From Cytophagaceae bacterium (GTDB lineage Bacteria > Bacteroidota > Bacteroidia > Cytophagales > Spirosomataceae): a stretch of 64,000 nt of DNA. Below, piece after piece: positions 47,351 through 57,239 of the stretch. Each line of letters starts with the position of its first letter. The first letter of the stretch is position 1. The stretch covers positions 62,001-126,000 of the forward strand of contig SXXW01000011.1 in the NCBI GenBank assembly GCA_005791165.1. Direction: 5' to 3'. Made by a program: the position numbers and the translations under genes. The notes beneath the pieces are model-generated. The model worked only from the letters and a program-made list of their open reading frames with translations, was not told where the DNA came from and did no database searches.

Positions 47351-48385
47351 ATGAGATTTTTAATACTTCTTTTTATTTTCTTTATGTCATTTGTTGGCCT
47401 AGCTCAGCAAACACCTCAATTTGGCTTATATATGATGAACAGATATCTATATAATCCTGCCTTTACTGGATATGAGGATTATTGGGATATAAAAACGGGA
47501 TATCGCCAGCAATGGACCGGATTTAACACTAATATGTCTAGTTTTTATGCCACAGCTAATATGGCATTTGATAAAACGGATCGTACCTCTTCAGGCAAAA
47601 CGCCTTTTATGTCAAAAACGATAAGGAGGACTTTTTCGCCCACTAGAATACGAAAAAAGACCTATCGAGCTAATTTTCATCAAGGCTTAGGTCTGCAGGC
47701 AATGACCGATAATTTTGGTCCTCTGTCAAGCATTTCATTAGGGGCTTCCTATGGATATCACTTATCATTAGGTGGAGAGGAGAAATTGGCGGTCGGCGCT
47801 ACGGTCGGCGTATACCAACGAAGCCTTAGCATAGGAGGTTTTACGGTAAAAGATGAAGGAGATCCTTATATGACCCAGTCAAGATTGAATGGGATTCAAC
47901 CCCTAGTCAATGTAGGAATCCTATATTACAATCGTAAATTTCACATTGGCTTGTCGGCCAATCAAATTGTGATGGACAACTATAGTTTAACTCGAACAAA
48001 TATTGCCGAAAATGATACGGTTCGAATACTATGGCTAGGCCAAACAAACCCAAATTTATTTTTCCAATTTGGAAGGGATATAAAAGTGGGACGCTATTGG
48101 ACTTTTTCACCTTCCATTTTGGCTAAATACATGAAAAATGCTGCGTTTGGCGTGGAAGGAAACTTCAAAGTAAATTTTGACGATTTAGTCTGGATGGGTG
48201 CCTCATATAGACATAATGAAGCAATAGGGGCCATGTTTGGCGTGCATTTAAATCAAAGTTTGAATATGACCTATCTCTATGAAAACCATAGTTTAGGGTT
48301 GGCTCGAACCTCATTAGGCTCTCATGAAATAATGATTGCCATTAAAATGAAGAATAAAGTATATTCCACCAATCCAAGGTGGTAA
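47351..48385 (+). CDS. PorP/SprF family type IX secretion-associated membrane protein
   Basis: QQTPQFGLYMMNRYLYNPAFTGYEDYWDIKTGYRQQWTGFN is the hallmark N-terminus; ATG 47351 with signal peptide. Confidence 0.92.
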   Translation: MRFLILLFIFFMSFVGLAQQTPQFGLYMMNRYLYNPAFTGYEDYWDIKTGYRQQWTGFNTNMSSFYATANMAFDKTDRTSSGKTPFMSKTIRRTFSPTRIRKKTYRANFHQGLGLQAMTDNFGPLSSISLGASYGYHLSLGGEEKLAVGATVGVYQRSLSIGGFTVKDEGDPYMTQSRLNGIQPLVNVGILYYNRKFHIGLSANQIVMDNYSLTRTNIAENDTVRILWLGQTNPNLFFQFGRDIKVGRYWTFSPSILAKYMKNAAFGVEGNFKVNFDDLVWMGASYRHNEAIGAMFGVHLNQSLNMTYLYENHSLGLARTSLGSHEIMIAIKMKNKVYSTNPRW

Positions 48386-48847
48386 CTATTTCGAATTAGG
48401 TAAATACTTTTTATAAACATCCATCGGGATAGGACTATTTATTTTCTCAGGATTTGCCGTTGGTTTTTCCCATGTTAAATAACCCTTGACCCAAGCGAAA
48501 GCTAAACCTAGCGCTAGTATTCCCACAAAAATAAACATTTCCACTAAGGCATAGATTGGCCAATTTGAGTCTGCTATGGCTAATTGCTTGTTGCCAAAAA
48601 CCACCGCCCAAGGAAACAGAAATATTAATTCCACTTCAAATAGAACGAACAAAAGCGCGATCACATAAAACCTTGGGTTGAAGCGAATATTGGCATTCCC
48701 CATAGGCTCTTCCCCCGATTCATAGGTGCTTAGCTTTTCTACATTTGGTCTAAATGGTCTTAATGAACGCGATATAAATAATATTAAGGCGATAAATAAA
48801 ATGCCTGCTGCCAAAAAAGCGAATACATATGCAAATTGCTCGATCAT
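48386..48847 (-). CDS. nuoA: NADH-quinone oxidoreductase subunit A
   Basis: STYESGEEPMGNANIRFNPRFYVIALLFVLFEVELIFLFPWAVVF. Confidence 0.93.
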   Translation of the reverse strand: MIEQFAYVFAFLAAGILFIALILFISRSLRPFRPNVEKLSTYESGEEPMGNANIRFNPRFYVIALLFVLFEVELIFLFPWAVVFGNKQLAIADSNWPIYALVEMFIFVGILALGLAFAWVKGYLTWEKPTANPEKINSPIPMDVYKKYLPNSK

Positions 48848-49461
48848 TTTTTGAATTTCAAATAGCCCTTGATTATCGTATAAGTAGTAATTCCTAAAAA
48901 AAACAAGATGATGTATTGAACATAATTAATAATCCATGGAAAATGTTGTCCCATGTAATATCCTCCGGCGACTAATATCCCAACCCACATGGCTGCTCCA
49001 AAAACATTTAAAAACAAAAAGCTATACCAAGACATTTTGCTTATTCCAGCTAGAATGGGGGTGAATGTTCGTACAACAGGTAAAAATCGGCTGAGGACTA
49101 AAGCCCCAAAACCATATTTTTCAAAAAAATCTCTCGTAGATTCTAAATGTTTTTTCTTGAAAAAGAAGCTATCAGGCCTCCCTTGAAGAGAGTTTCCGAA
49201 AAATCGTCCGAGTAGATAACCACATAATGATCCGATGACAGAGGCAAGAAATATACTGAGTAAGATCGTCGACAAAGGCTCTTTTAAAACGCCTGTTCCC
49301 CCGAAAACACCGGTTAGGAAGAGTAAATAATCACCTGGTAGAAAAAAAGCGAAAAATAGACCATTCTCCGCAAAGACAATTAAGGTAATGACCAGCAAAC
49401 CCGACCGGATGATGGTTTCCGAATCGGTCAATTGATGCCATAAAAGGTTTATTTCATCCAT
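48844..49461 (-). CDS. DedA family membrane protein
   Basis: FFAFFLPGDYLLFLTGVFGG; GFGALVLSRFLPVVRTFTPILAGISKMSWYSFLFLNVFGAAMWV. Confidence 0.93.
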   Translation of the reverse strand: MDEINLLWHQLTDSETIIRSGLLVITLIVFAENGLFFAFFLPGDYLLFLTGVFGGTGVLKEPLSTILLSIFLASVIGSLCGYLLGRFFGNSLQGRPDSFFFKKKHLESTRDFFEKYGFGALVLSRFLPVVRTFTPILAGISKMSWYSFLFLNVFGAAMWVGILVAGGYYMGQHFPWIINYVQYIILFFLGITTYTIIKGYLKFKK

Positions 49462-49577
49462 AAATAGGCGGGAGATTCCTTAAATTAATCTTGCATTAAA
49501 GCGATTTTGTCTCAATCTACTATTTTTTCAAAGCATAAATATCCATTTAATTTTCGAAATTTCTGTACATTTAGGGA

Positions 49578-49961
49578 ATGAAAAATGTAGCGGTCTCTTT
49601 TCTTTTTGTTTTATTTATTTTTGGCAGTCTTCTGCCTAAAGTAGGATTGGAACAATCATTTAAGGCAAACGAACTATTAAAACATTTTCAAGAGCATCAG
49701 AAGATAGAAAAATCTAATTTCAATTTTGTCGATTTTCTTTGGCTACATTACGCAGCTGATTCTAAACATAGCAAAACAAGTAAGCATCCTAGTCTTCCTT
49801 CCATCGATTTTAACGGGATTATCGGCTATATTATTCCAGGTTTATTCTTTGTATGTATTTGGCCTGTTTTAATTTTGATGTCTCGCAGAAAAGATCTCCA
49901 ACAAATAAATCTTTATCATTTTTCCTTATCCCGCGTTTTGATCGCGCCTCCTAGGGCTTAA
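49578..49961 (+). CDS. Small hypothetical membrane/secreted protein preceding metal-efflux RND gene
   Basis: 127 aa with N-terminal signal and C-terminal TM segment; same strand, 38 bp upstream of the RND gene. Confidence 0.6.
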   Translation: MKNVAVSFLFVLFIFGSLLPKVGLEQSFKANELLKHFQEHQKIEKSNFNFVDFLWLHYAADSKHSKTSKHPSLPSIDFNGIIGYIIPGLFFVCIWPVLILMSRRKDLQQINLYHFSLSRVLIAPPRA

Positions 49962-49999
49962 AAATAGCAGAAGCATTTTTTAAGTAAACATAAAGACAT

Positions 50000-52900
50000 A
50001 TGATCAATTCAATAATTTCATTTAGTATCCGCAATAAATTAGTTGTGGGAATTTTCGTCATCGGTTTAATTGCTTGGGGAAGTTATTCTTTAAGCCAATT
50101 GCCCATCGACGCTTTGCCTGATATTACATCGAACCAGGTTCAAGTAATCACTCAGTCGCCAGCTTTAGCGGCGGCAGAAGTTGAAAAATTTGTTACCTAT
50201 CCCTTAGAAATTTCATTAAGAACGATTCCCAATGTGCGCGATATCCGTTCCGTATCTAGGATGGGACTGTCTATTATTACGGTCGTCTTTGAGGATGAGG
50301 TGGCGATGGAAGTGGCGCGCCAACAAGTTTCTGAGAAGTTGAAGGGCGCCGAGCCTTACTTATTAAAAGGTGCTGGAGTACCTGAAATGGCACCTATTAC
50401 CACTGGCCTCGGAGAATTTTATCAATATACCTTGGAAGTTGACCCCGCTTTTGAAAACCAATATTCACTCGCTGATTTAAGAACATACCAAGACTGGATC
50501 GTCAAACGTCAGTTGCTTGGAATTAAAGGCGTTGTGGAGGTAAGTTCTTTTGGTGGAAATTTAAAGCAATATGAAGTAGCCATTAATCCCGAACGAATTA
50601 GTGCAGCCCATGTGTCCATTAATCAGATTTTTACTGCCTTGGAAAACAATAATTCCAACTCGGGAGGCAGTTATTTAGAAAAAGGTACCGATGTTTATTT
50701 CATTAGATCAGAGGGAATGCTAAACTCTTTAGAGGATATTGAAAATACAATTGTCGTTCAAAGGGGAACCGGTGGATTACCTATTTTAATCAAGGACGTT
50801 GCAACGGTTCAGTTTGGAAAGGCCGTTCGATACGGAGCCATGACTAGAAATGGAAAGGGAGAAGTGGTAGGAGCCGTGATGCTTTTGTTGAAAGGGGCAA
50901 ATGCCAACAATGTCGTAAAAGATGTGAAGTTAAGATTGGAAACGATCCAAAAAACAATGCCCCAAGGGATCAAAATTGTACCCTTTTTAGATCGAAGTGT
51001 CTTAATAGGAAAATCCATTTCGACCGTTGAAAAGAATTTAATGGAAGGAGGATTGATCGTCGTTTTTATCTTGGTTTTACTTCTTGGAAATTTTAGAGCA
51101 GGCTTAATTGTCGCTTCCGTGATTCCGTTGTGCCTTCTTTTTGCATTTGCGATGATGCATATTTTTGGCGTTTCTGCTAATTTGATGAGCCTTGGAGCGA
51201 TTGATTTTGGCTTAATTGTAGATGGCGCTGTCATCATTGTCGAATCCATTATACATCGATTGCATCTCCATCGAAAGGGAGAAGTATTGAGTCAGCATGC
51301 CATGGATGAGGAAGTAACTGTTTCTTCGCAAGCCATTTTTCAGTCGGCGGCTTTTGGTGTCATCATCATCTTAATTGTTTATTTACCTATTATGGCCCTA
51401 GGGGGCATTGAAGGTAAAATGTTTAGGCCTATGGCACAAACAGTTAGTTTTGCCATTTTTGGTGCTTTGCTGCTTTCATTGACGTATGTTCCCATGATGT
51501 CGGCCTTGTTTTTAAATAAAAAGATAAGTCACCAATTGACCATTGCGGATCGAATCATGAATTTTATGTACCGCGGCTATAAACCGATTGTTGACTGGGC
51601 TTTGCAGTCGAGAAGATGGGTCATCATAAGTTCAGGTATTTTATTTATTGGCAGTATTTGGCTCTTTACAACGTTGGGAGGCGAGTTTATCCCAGAATTA
51701 AATGAAGGGGATTTTGCAGTGGAGGCTATTTTGCCTACAAATGCCAGTTTATCCCAAAGTATTCATGTGAATACAGAGGCACAAAAATTGTTAATGAAAA
51801 AGTTTCCAAACGAAATTAAACAAGTAGTTTCTCGCATTGGAGCTTCTGAAATTCCGACGGATCCTATGGGAATTAACTCCTGTGATATTCTAATTATTTT
51901 AAAAGAACCATCTGAATGGAAAGCGGCAAAGACACCCCAAGAGCTGGAAGAAAAAATGGACCGAGCCTTAGATGTTTTTCCTGAGGTTAATTTTGAATTT
52001 ACCCAACCAATTCAAATGCGTTTTAATGAGTTGATAGCGGGTGTCAAATCGGATATTGCCATTAAAATATTTGGAGAAGATTTAGATGAACTATTTTCTC
52101 ACGCAACAGATGCGGCTAGGTATATTAGGAAAATAGAAGGTGTCGGGGATATTAAAGTCCAACAAATTGACGGAATTCCTCAGCTCGTGGTTAAATATAA
52201 CCGTAACAAAATGGCACAATATGGCCTTCAAATTCAGGACGTAAATCGAATGATCAAAATGACCTTTGCCGGTGAGACCGCAGGGATTGTGATGGAAGGT
52301 GAAAAACGTTTTGATCTTGTGGTCAGAATGGATTCAGCTCATCGGACGGATATTCAAAATTTACGGGAGCTTTATGTAGATCTACCGAATGGCTCCCATA
52401 TTCCATTGCAAGAACTGGCCGAAGTTGACTATGAAAATGCGCCTGTTGAAATAGCGCGGGACAATACACACCGCCGAATTACCATTGGGATTAATGTGCG
52501 AAATCGAGATGTGGAAAGCGTGGTCGCCGATATTCAAAAGGTGATGAAAAATAAGGTGGTTTTGCCAGCGGGCTATTATGTGACTTATGGAGGTACTTTC
52601 GAAAATTTAGTCGCTGCGAAATCCCGACTTTCTTTAGTGGTTCCTATCGCACTAGCCCTTATTTTTATCTTACTCTTTTTTACCTTTCAATCCTTTGTGG
52701 AAGCCTCCATTATTTATTTGGCCATTCCGCTGTCTGCGATTGGAGGAATTTGGGCACTTTGGATTCGTGATATGCCATTTTCTGTTTCTGCTGGTATCGG
52801 GTTTATCGCACTCTTTGGGGTAGCAGTTCTAAATGGAATCGTATTGCTATCATTCTTTAAGACACTCGCAAATGAAGGCTTAAGTGTAAAAGAGCGATTG

Positions 52901-54319
52901 GCCAAAGGCCTAGAATTACGTTTCCGACCCGTGATTATGACGGCTTCCGTTGCCTCTTTAGGCTTTCTGCCGATGGCCCTCAGTCAATCGCCAGGCGCAG
53001 AAGTTCAAAGGCCATTAGCCACTGTTGTGATAGGAGGTTTAATTACCGCTACCTTTTTGACATTGGTGGTCATCCCTGTGGTATATTCTATTATTATGAC
53101 TAGAAAAGAACGAAAATTGAAGGAAAAATCGATAGGCCTCATTGCATTATTACTTTGCTTTAGTTTCAGTATGGTGGCTCAAAACCCAACCAAATTGAGC
53201 CTTCAAAACTGCCTTGATCATGCCCAGAAAAACAATAAATTAATTAATACTGGGAGATTAGAGGTGCAAGCCGCTGAAGCTTTTATCGGCACTGGTCGGG
53301 AACTTCCTAAGGGATCAGTTGACTTTCAATATGGAAAAACACAGACGTATTTTAGTCAAGATTATACCATCATAGCGAACCAAAATATTCCATGGCCTAG
53401 TTTATTGAAGGCACAAGTGAAAGCGCTCAGTTCTCAAAAAATGGTGGCTGAAAAAAGACTCAAAATCACCCAAAACTTAGTCGCATCGTCCGTAAAATGG
53501 TATTATTATTTGTTGATGGTCCAACAAAAAAACCATGAGTTTCTTCAAAAGCAGGATAGTCTTTATTCGCAAATGAGAAAAGCGGCGGCATTAAAATTTA
53601 AAGAAGGGGAAACGAATCGATTGGAATTGGTCGCTGCGGAATCACGGTTGCGCGAGTTTCAGCAGAAGCGAATCGCATTGGAATCTGACATGAAAATCAG
53701 CCTTCAAAATTTGGCGTATTGGACTAATTATCCTCAGGAATTTGAAATCAGTGCTGTTGAAAAGCTAAATCGGGAGGCGAAGTTTTTGACTAAAGAGATT
53801 TCAAATAATCCTCAAGTCCAATGGATCGACCAGCAAATTGACGCTAGTAAATTACAGGTACAGGTTGAACGTCAAAAATTAAAACCCGATTTACGATTTG
53901 GACTAGTATCTCAAAGCATTGAAAATTTTGGAGGTCAAAATTATGTGCAAGCGGGTGTCGGGATTCCCATTTTTACCAAAGGGCAAAAGGCGAGAGTTAC
54001 CGCTTCAGAGAAACAAGTTCAGGTATTTGAAAGTCAAAAAGATCAAAATTTAGATCAATTATCTAGGGAGTATACGTCCTATTTAGCACAACTAATTAAG
54101 TATTCAAATTCCCTTACTTATTTCCTGGATACGGCTTTGCCTCAGGCAAATTGGCTGGAATCTGCGACACTTAAAAGCTATAAAGCAGGTGAAATAGAGT
54201 ATGTAGAAATGTTGCAAAATGCCCAACAAGCATGGCAAATAAGAGAACAATATTTACAAGAGATTTTGGCTTACAACCAAACAGTCATTCAAATCGAAAC
54301 AATTTTAGGCAATGAATAA
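50000..54319 (+). CDS. CusA/CzcA family heavy-metal efflux RND transporter fused to C-terminal TolC-like domain
   Basis: HME signature DFGLIVDGAVIIVESIIHRL; residues after about 1030 (QNPTKLSLQNCLDHAQKNNKLINTGRLEVQAAEAF...LAYNQTVIQIETILG) are TolC-like. Confidence 0.95.
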   Translation: MINSIISFSIRNKLVVGIFVIGLIAWGSYSLSQLPIDALPDITSNQVQVITQSPALAAAEVEKFVTYPLEISLRTIPNVRDIRSVSRMGLSIITVVFEDEVAMEVARQQVSEKLKGAEPYLLKGAGVPEMAPITTGLGEFYQYTLEVDPAFENQYSLADLRTYQDWIVKRQLLGIKGVVEVSSFGGNLKQYEVAINPERISAAHVSINQIFTALENNNSNSGGSYLEKGTDVYFIRSEGMLNSLEDIENTIVVQRGTGGLPILIKDVATVQFGKAVRYGAMTRNGKGEVVGAVMLLLKGANANNVVKDVKLRLETIQKTMPQGIKIVPFLDRSVLIGKSISTVEKNLMEGGLIVVFILVLLLGNFRAGLIVASVIPLCLLFAFAMMHIFGVSANLMSLGAIDFGLIVDGAVIIVESIIHRLHLHRKGEVLSQHAMDEEVTVSSQAIFQSAAFGVIIILIVYLPIMALGGIEGKMFRPMAQTVSFAIFGALLLSLTYVPMMSALFLNKKISHQLTIADRIMNFMYRGYKPIVDWALQSRRWVIISSGILFIGSIWLFTTLGGEFIPELNEGDFAVEAILPTNASLSQSIHVNTEAQKLLMKKFPNEIKQVVSRIGASEIPTDPMGINSCDILIILKEPSEWKAAKTPQELEEKMDRALDVFPEVNFEFTQPIQMRFNELIAGVKSDIAIKIFGEDLDELFSHATDAARYIRKIEGVGDIKVQQIDGIPQLVVKYNRNKMAQYGLQIQDVNRMIKMTFAGETAGIVMEGEKRFDLVVRMDSAHRTDIQNLRELYVDLPNGSHIPLQELAEVDYENAPVEIARDNTHRRITIGINVRNRDVESVVADIQKVMKNKVVLPAGYYVTYGGTFENLVAAKSRLSLVVPIALALIFILLFFTFQSFVEASIIYLAIPLSAIGGIWALWIRDMPFSVSAGIGFIALFGVAVLNGIVLLSFFKTLANEGLSVKERLAKGLELRFRPVIMTASVASLGFLPMALSQSPGAEVQRPLATVVIGGLITATFLTLVVIPVVYSIIMTRKERKLKEKSIGLIALLLCFSFSMVAQNPTKLSLQNCLDHAQKNNKLINTGRLEVQAAEAFIGTGRELPKGSVDFQYGKTQTYFSQDYTIIANQNIPWPSLLKAQVKALSSQKMVAEKRLKITQNLVASSVKWYYYLLMVQQKNHEFLQKQDSLYSQMRKAAALKFKEGETNRLELVAAESRLREFQQKRIALESDMKISLQNLAYWTNYPQEFEISAVEKLNREAKFLTKEISNNPQVQWIDQQIDASKLQVQVERQKLKPDLRFGLVSQSIENFGGQNYVQAGVGIPIFTKGQKARVTASEKQVQVFESQKDQNLDQLSREYTSYLAQLIKYSNSLTYFLDTALPQANWLESATLKSYKAGEIEYVEMLQNAQQAWQIREQYLQEILAYNQTVIQIETILGNE

Positions 54320-55439
54320 GCATATAAAAATAATAGTATTGGGGCTCATCATATTAGCTTCTTGTGATTCTAAGAAAATTGAATCTACCAATCAACCTGA
54401 CGCCGCAGCTGCACAGGAAATAAAATTGACCGCTGAGCAAAAACAAAATGCAGGAATTAATCTAGGAGAAATTGTCCAACATGAAATGGGGGAAGAAGTT
54501 AAATGTGCGGGGTTAATTGACGTCCCCCCAGTTTCTATCGCCTCTGTTTCATTACCTATTGCCGGATATGTAAAGTCGACATTTGAGCTTTTACCTGGTA
54601 AAAAGGTGACAAAGGGTCAAGTATTGGCGACCATTAATAGTTTAGATTACATTCAAATGCAGCAAGAATACTTGCAGGCTTTGAGTGCGCTGGGCTTGTC
54701 AAATGTAGAGAAATCACGCCAACAAGTTTTAAGTAATGAGGAGGTAGGTTCTAAGAAAAAATTCCAACAAGCGGAGGCTGATCAGGTTAATTTGCAAACT
54801 CAAGTCAAGTCATTGAGCTTGAAACTTGAGATGATAGGATGTGATTTGAAAGCTTTAGCTAAGGGTAATATGAATGCGGTATTAGCCGTCAAATCACCCA
54901 TCGATGGCTACATTGAAGAACAATATTTGGCGATTGGTAAATATGTAACCCCCGCGGATATCTTGGTAAAAATAGTAGGTACGCTGGATAAGCATGTGGA
55001 AGTAAAAGTATTTGAAAAAGATTTATCAAAATTGAAATTAGGCCAGACTATTCTAGTGGAATCTGAAGGCTTACGCGTAAAAGCAAAAATATTTTTGATT
55101 GGCCAGCAAGTTAATTTGGAGACAAGGACTACTTCGGTTCATGGTCATTTCGAGAAAATAGCCGATGAAAAATTATTTACAGTGGGCCAATTTGTGAGTG
55201 CAAAAATCACAGTGGGGTCAAAAACTGTGTCCGCTGTTCCACAGGCTGCGGTTGCTCGAGTAGGTAAAGCTGGATTTATTTACATAGAAAGTTCAGCTGG
55301 AACCATGAAACAAATTCCGGTGGAAATCTTAAGTTCAACTAAAGATCTGGTGGGTATTAAGCCGCTCGTTAATTTGCCCGAGGGTAAATTAGTTATTAGT
55401 GGCGCGTCTGCTTTAGAAGCGATATTTGCGAAAGACTAA
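54312..55439 (+). CDS. Efflux RND transporter periplasmic adaptor (CusB/CzcB-like lipoprotein)
   Basis: Lipobox ILASCDSKK; LLPGKKVTKGQVLATINSLDYIQMQQEYLQA; 8-bp overlap with RND gene. Confidence 0.92.
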   Translation: MNKHIKIIVLGLIILASCDSKKIESTNQPDAAAAQEIKLTAEQKQNAGINLGEIVQHEMGEEVKCAGLIDVPPVSIASVSLPIAGYVKSTFELLPGKKVTKGQVLATINSLDYIQMQQEYLQALSALGLSNVEKSRQQVLSNEEVGSKKKFQQAEADQVNLQTQVKSLSLKLEMIGCDLKALAKGNMNAVLAVKSPIDGYIEEQYLAIGKYVTPADILVKIVGTLDKHVEVKVFEKDLSKLKLGQTILVESEGLRVKAKIFLIGQQVNLETRTTSVHGHFEKIADEKLFTVGQFVSAKITVGSKTVSAVPQAAVARVGKAGFIYIESSAGTMKQIPVEILSSTKDLVGIKPLVNLPEGKLVISGASALEAIFAKD

Positions 55440-56245
55440 GGGATAAATCCTTCCCATTTAACGAAGTTGGCCCATGCATCTGCTGGGCTGACTTCGTTTT
55501 TAAATAAGCCAAAAATAGTCGACCCTGACCCACTCATAGCAGCATAAAATGCTCCAAGGTCGTACATGTCTTGTTTTATTTCAGCGAGCAATGGATATTC
55601 TAAAAATAACGTATTCTCAAAATCATTTTTTACCGTGTTTTTCCAAGTGGGTATAGGTGACTTTAATAATTCTGGAAGGAACCCTGGAGCGGGATTGGGC
55701 TGAATTCCAGCGTACGCTTTTTGGGTTGATATACCAAAATTAGGGTATAAAATGATCGCGTATAAACCACTAAGATTCGTTTGAATGGGAGCCAAATCAT
55801 CTCCTTTTCCTGTCCCAAATTGTGCTTGTTTAAAAAGAAAAAAGGCACAATCACTGCCTAATTTTTGCGCATAAGGAATCAGGTCCTGATTTGTTAATGG
55901 CAACTCAAATAAATCCCTTAAGCCCATTAAGGTAAACGCGGCATCTGAAGAACCGCCCCCTAATCCTGCGCCCATCGGGATGATTTTATGCAGGTGTATA
56001 TGAACATTTGGGATTTTAAAGTCCTCAGATAACGCCATGAAGGCTTTATAGCACAAATTATCTTGTATTTCGCCTGAAATTGGTAAGCCGCTTGAGCTAA
56101 ATTTAAAAACTGTAGCAGGGGTAATTTCTAAAATGTCAGACCATGGGATATGAAAAAAACACGTTTCTAACTCATGAAAACCATCCACTCTTTTTTTCGT
56201 AATGAATAAACCCAAATTTATTTTAGCGTTTGGAAATAGAACCAT
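55436..56245 (-). CDS. ispE: 4-(cytidine 5'-diphospho)-2-C-methyl-D-erythritol kinase
   Basis: FPNAKINLGLFITKKRVDGFHELET; KIIPMGAGLGGGSSDAAFTLMGL; AAMSGSGSTIFGLF. Confidence 0.96.
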   Translation of the reverse strand: MVLFPNAKINLGLFITKKRVDGFHELETCFFHIPWSDILEITPATVFKFSSSGLPISGEIQDNLCYKAFMALSEDFKIPNVHIHLHKIIPMGAGLGGGSSDAAFTLMGLRDLFELPLTNQDLIPYAQKLGSDCAFFLFKQAQFGTGKGDDLAPIQTNLSGLYAIILYPNFGISTQKAYAGIQPNPAPGFLPELLKSPIPTWKNTVKNDFENTLFLEYPLLAEIKQDMYDLGAFYAAMSGSGSTIFGLFKNEVSPADAWANFVKWEGFIP

Positions 56246-56246
56246 A

Positions 56247-57239
56247 TTAGTCTTCTAAAATATTTGAAATAGGAGTTAATTTGATCAAAATGCTGATGCA
56301 AAAAAACAGGAAAGCCAGTTTGATGAAAATGGGTTTTGCATCCTCATGAATTTCAGTGCTTACTTGTAAGCTGCGAGATTTTTCTAAAAAATCAATTTCT
56401 TTAAAGATGGCGCTTAGTGTTTTTGAATCAGTCGCTCTGTAAAATTGGCCATTCGATTTTTCGGCGATTAAGCGTAAAGTGGATTCATCCACAGGATCCA
56501 GTGACGGTTTATTACTTCCCACTGCGATGGTATATACTTTAATCCCAAATGATTTAGCTAAACTAGCTGCAGAAATGGGATCTAAATTACCTGTGGTATT
56601 ATTCCCATCGCTGATGACGATAGCGACTTTTTTGGGATTTTTTTCTTCTCTAATTTGGTTAATGGACATGCCTAATGCATCCCCTAATGCCGTGCCCTCC
56701 TCTTTTATTTGCCTTGATTCTAATAAGGAGAGTGCCTTAGTTATATAGGTTAAATCACTCGTTAATGGGCTAGCCAAATAGGGTGATCCTGCGAATGCGA
56801 CTAGGGATATTTGATCTTGGGTTCTATTTTTGGCGAATAAAATAGCCAGTTTTTTAGCTACTTCAAGTCGTGATGGAGAAACATCTTGGGTCAGCATGGA
56901 ACTTGACAAGTCGATTGCCATGACCATATCGACTCCCCCACGCTTAATTTCCGTTTGTATGATTTTTTTATACGGGCTTGCGATGGCGAGAATAACGCAC
57001 AATACGCAAAGGGATTCTATGGTTTTTGGAATGAAACTAATGAGTCGGACCCATTTGTTTTGTTCCATAGGAGCAGAAAATGATAAAGATATCCTTGATT
57101 TTTTTCTCCTATTCATCAAGGAGGAAATGAGGATGATGACCAATGGCAAGGGGATCAAATATAGAAAAAATGGGTTTTCCCAATCATATGCGAAGATTGT
57201 TTTTAGTTTCAACCAAGAATAATTTAGGTCAAATTTCAT
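56247..57239 (-). CDS. VWA domain-containing protein (BatA-like)
   Basis: VDMVMAIDLSSSMLTQDVSPSRLEVAKKLAILFAKNRTQDQISLVAFAGSPYLASPLTSDL (MIDAS DxSxS). Confidence 0.9.
   Translation of the reverse strand: MKFDLNYSWLKLKTIFAYDWENPFFLYLIPLPLVIILISSLMNRRKKSRISLSFSAPMEQNKWVRLISFIPKTIESLCVLCVILAIASPYKKIIQTEIKRGGVDMVMAIDLSSSMLTQDVSPSRLEVAKKLAILFAKNRTQDQISLVAFAGSPYLASPLTSDLTYITKALSLLESRQIKEEGTALGDALGMSINQIREEKNPKKVAIVISDGNNTTGNLDPISAASLAKSFGIKVYTIAVGSNKPSLDPVDESTLRLIAEKSNGQFYRATDSKTLSAIFKEIDFLEKSRSLQVSTEIHEDAKPIFIKLAFLFFCISILIKLTPISNILED

Noticed and set aside
50809-51249. 146-aa minus-strand ORF within the CusA gene
   Set aside because: Antisense shadow of a well-supported RND gene.
56830-57222. 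130-aa plus-strand ORF opposite BatA
   Set aside because: Antisense shadow of the VWA-domain gene.
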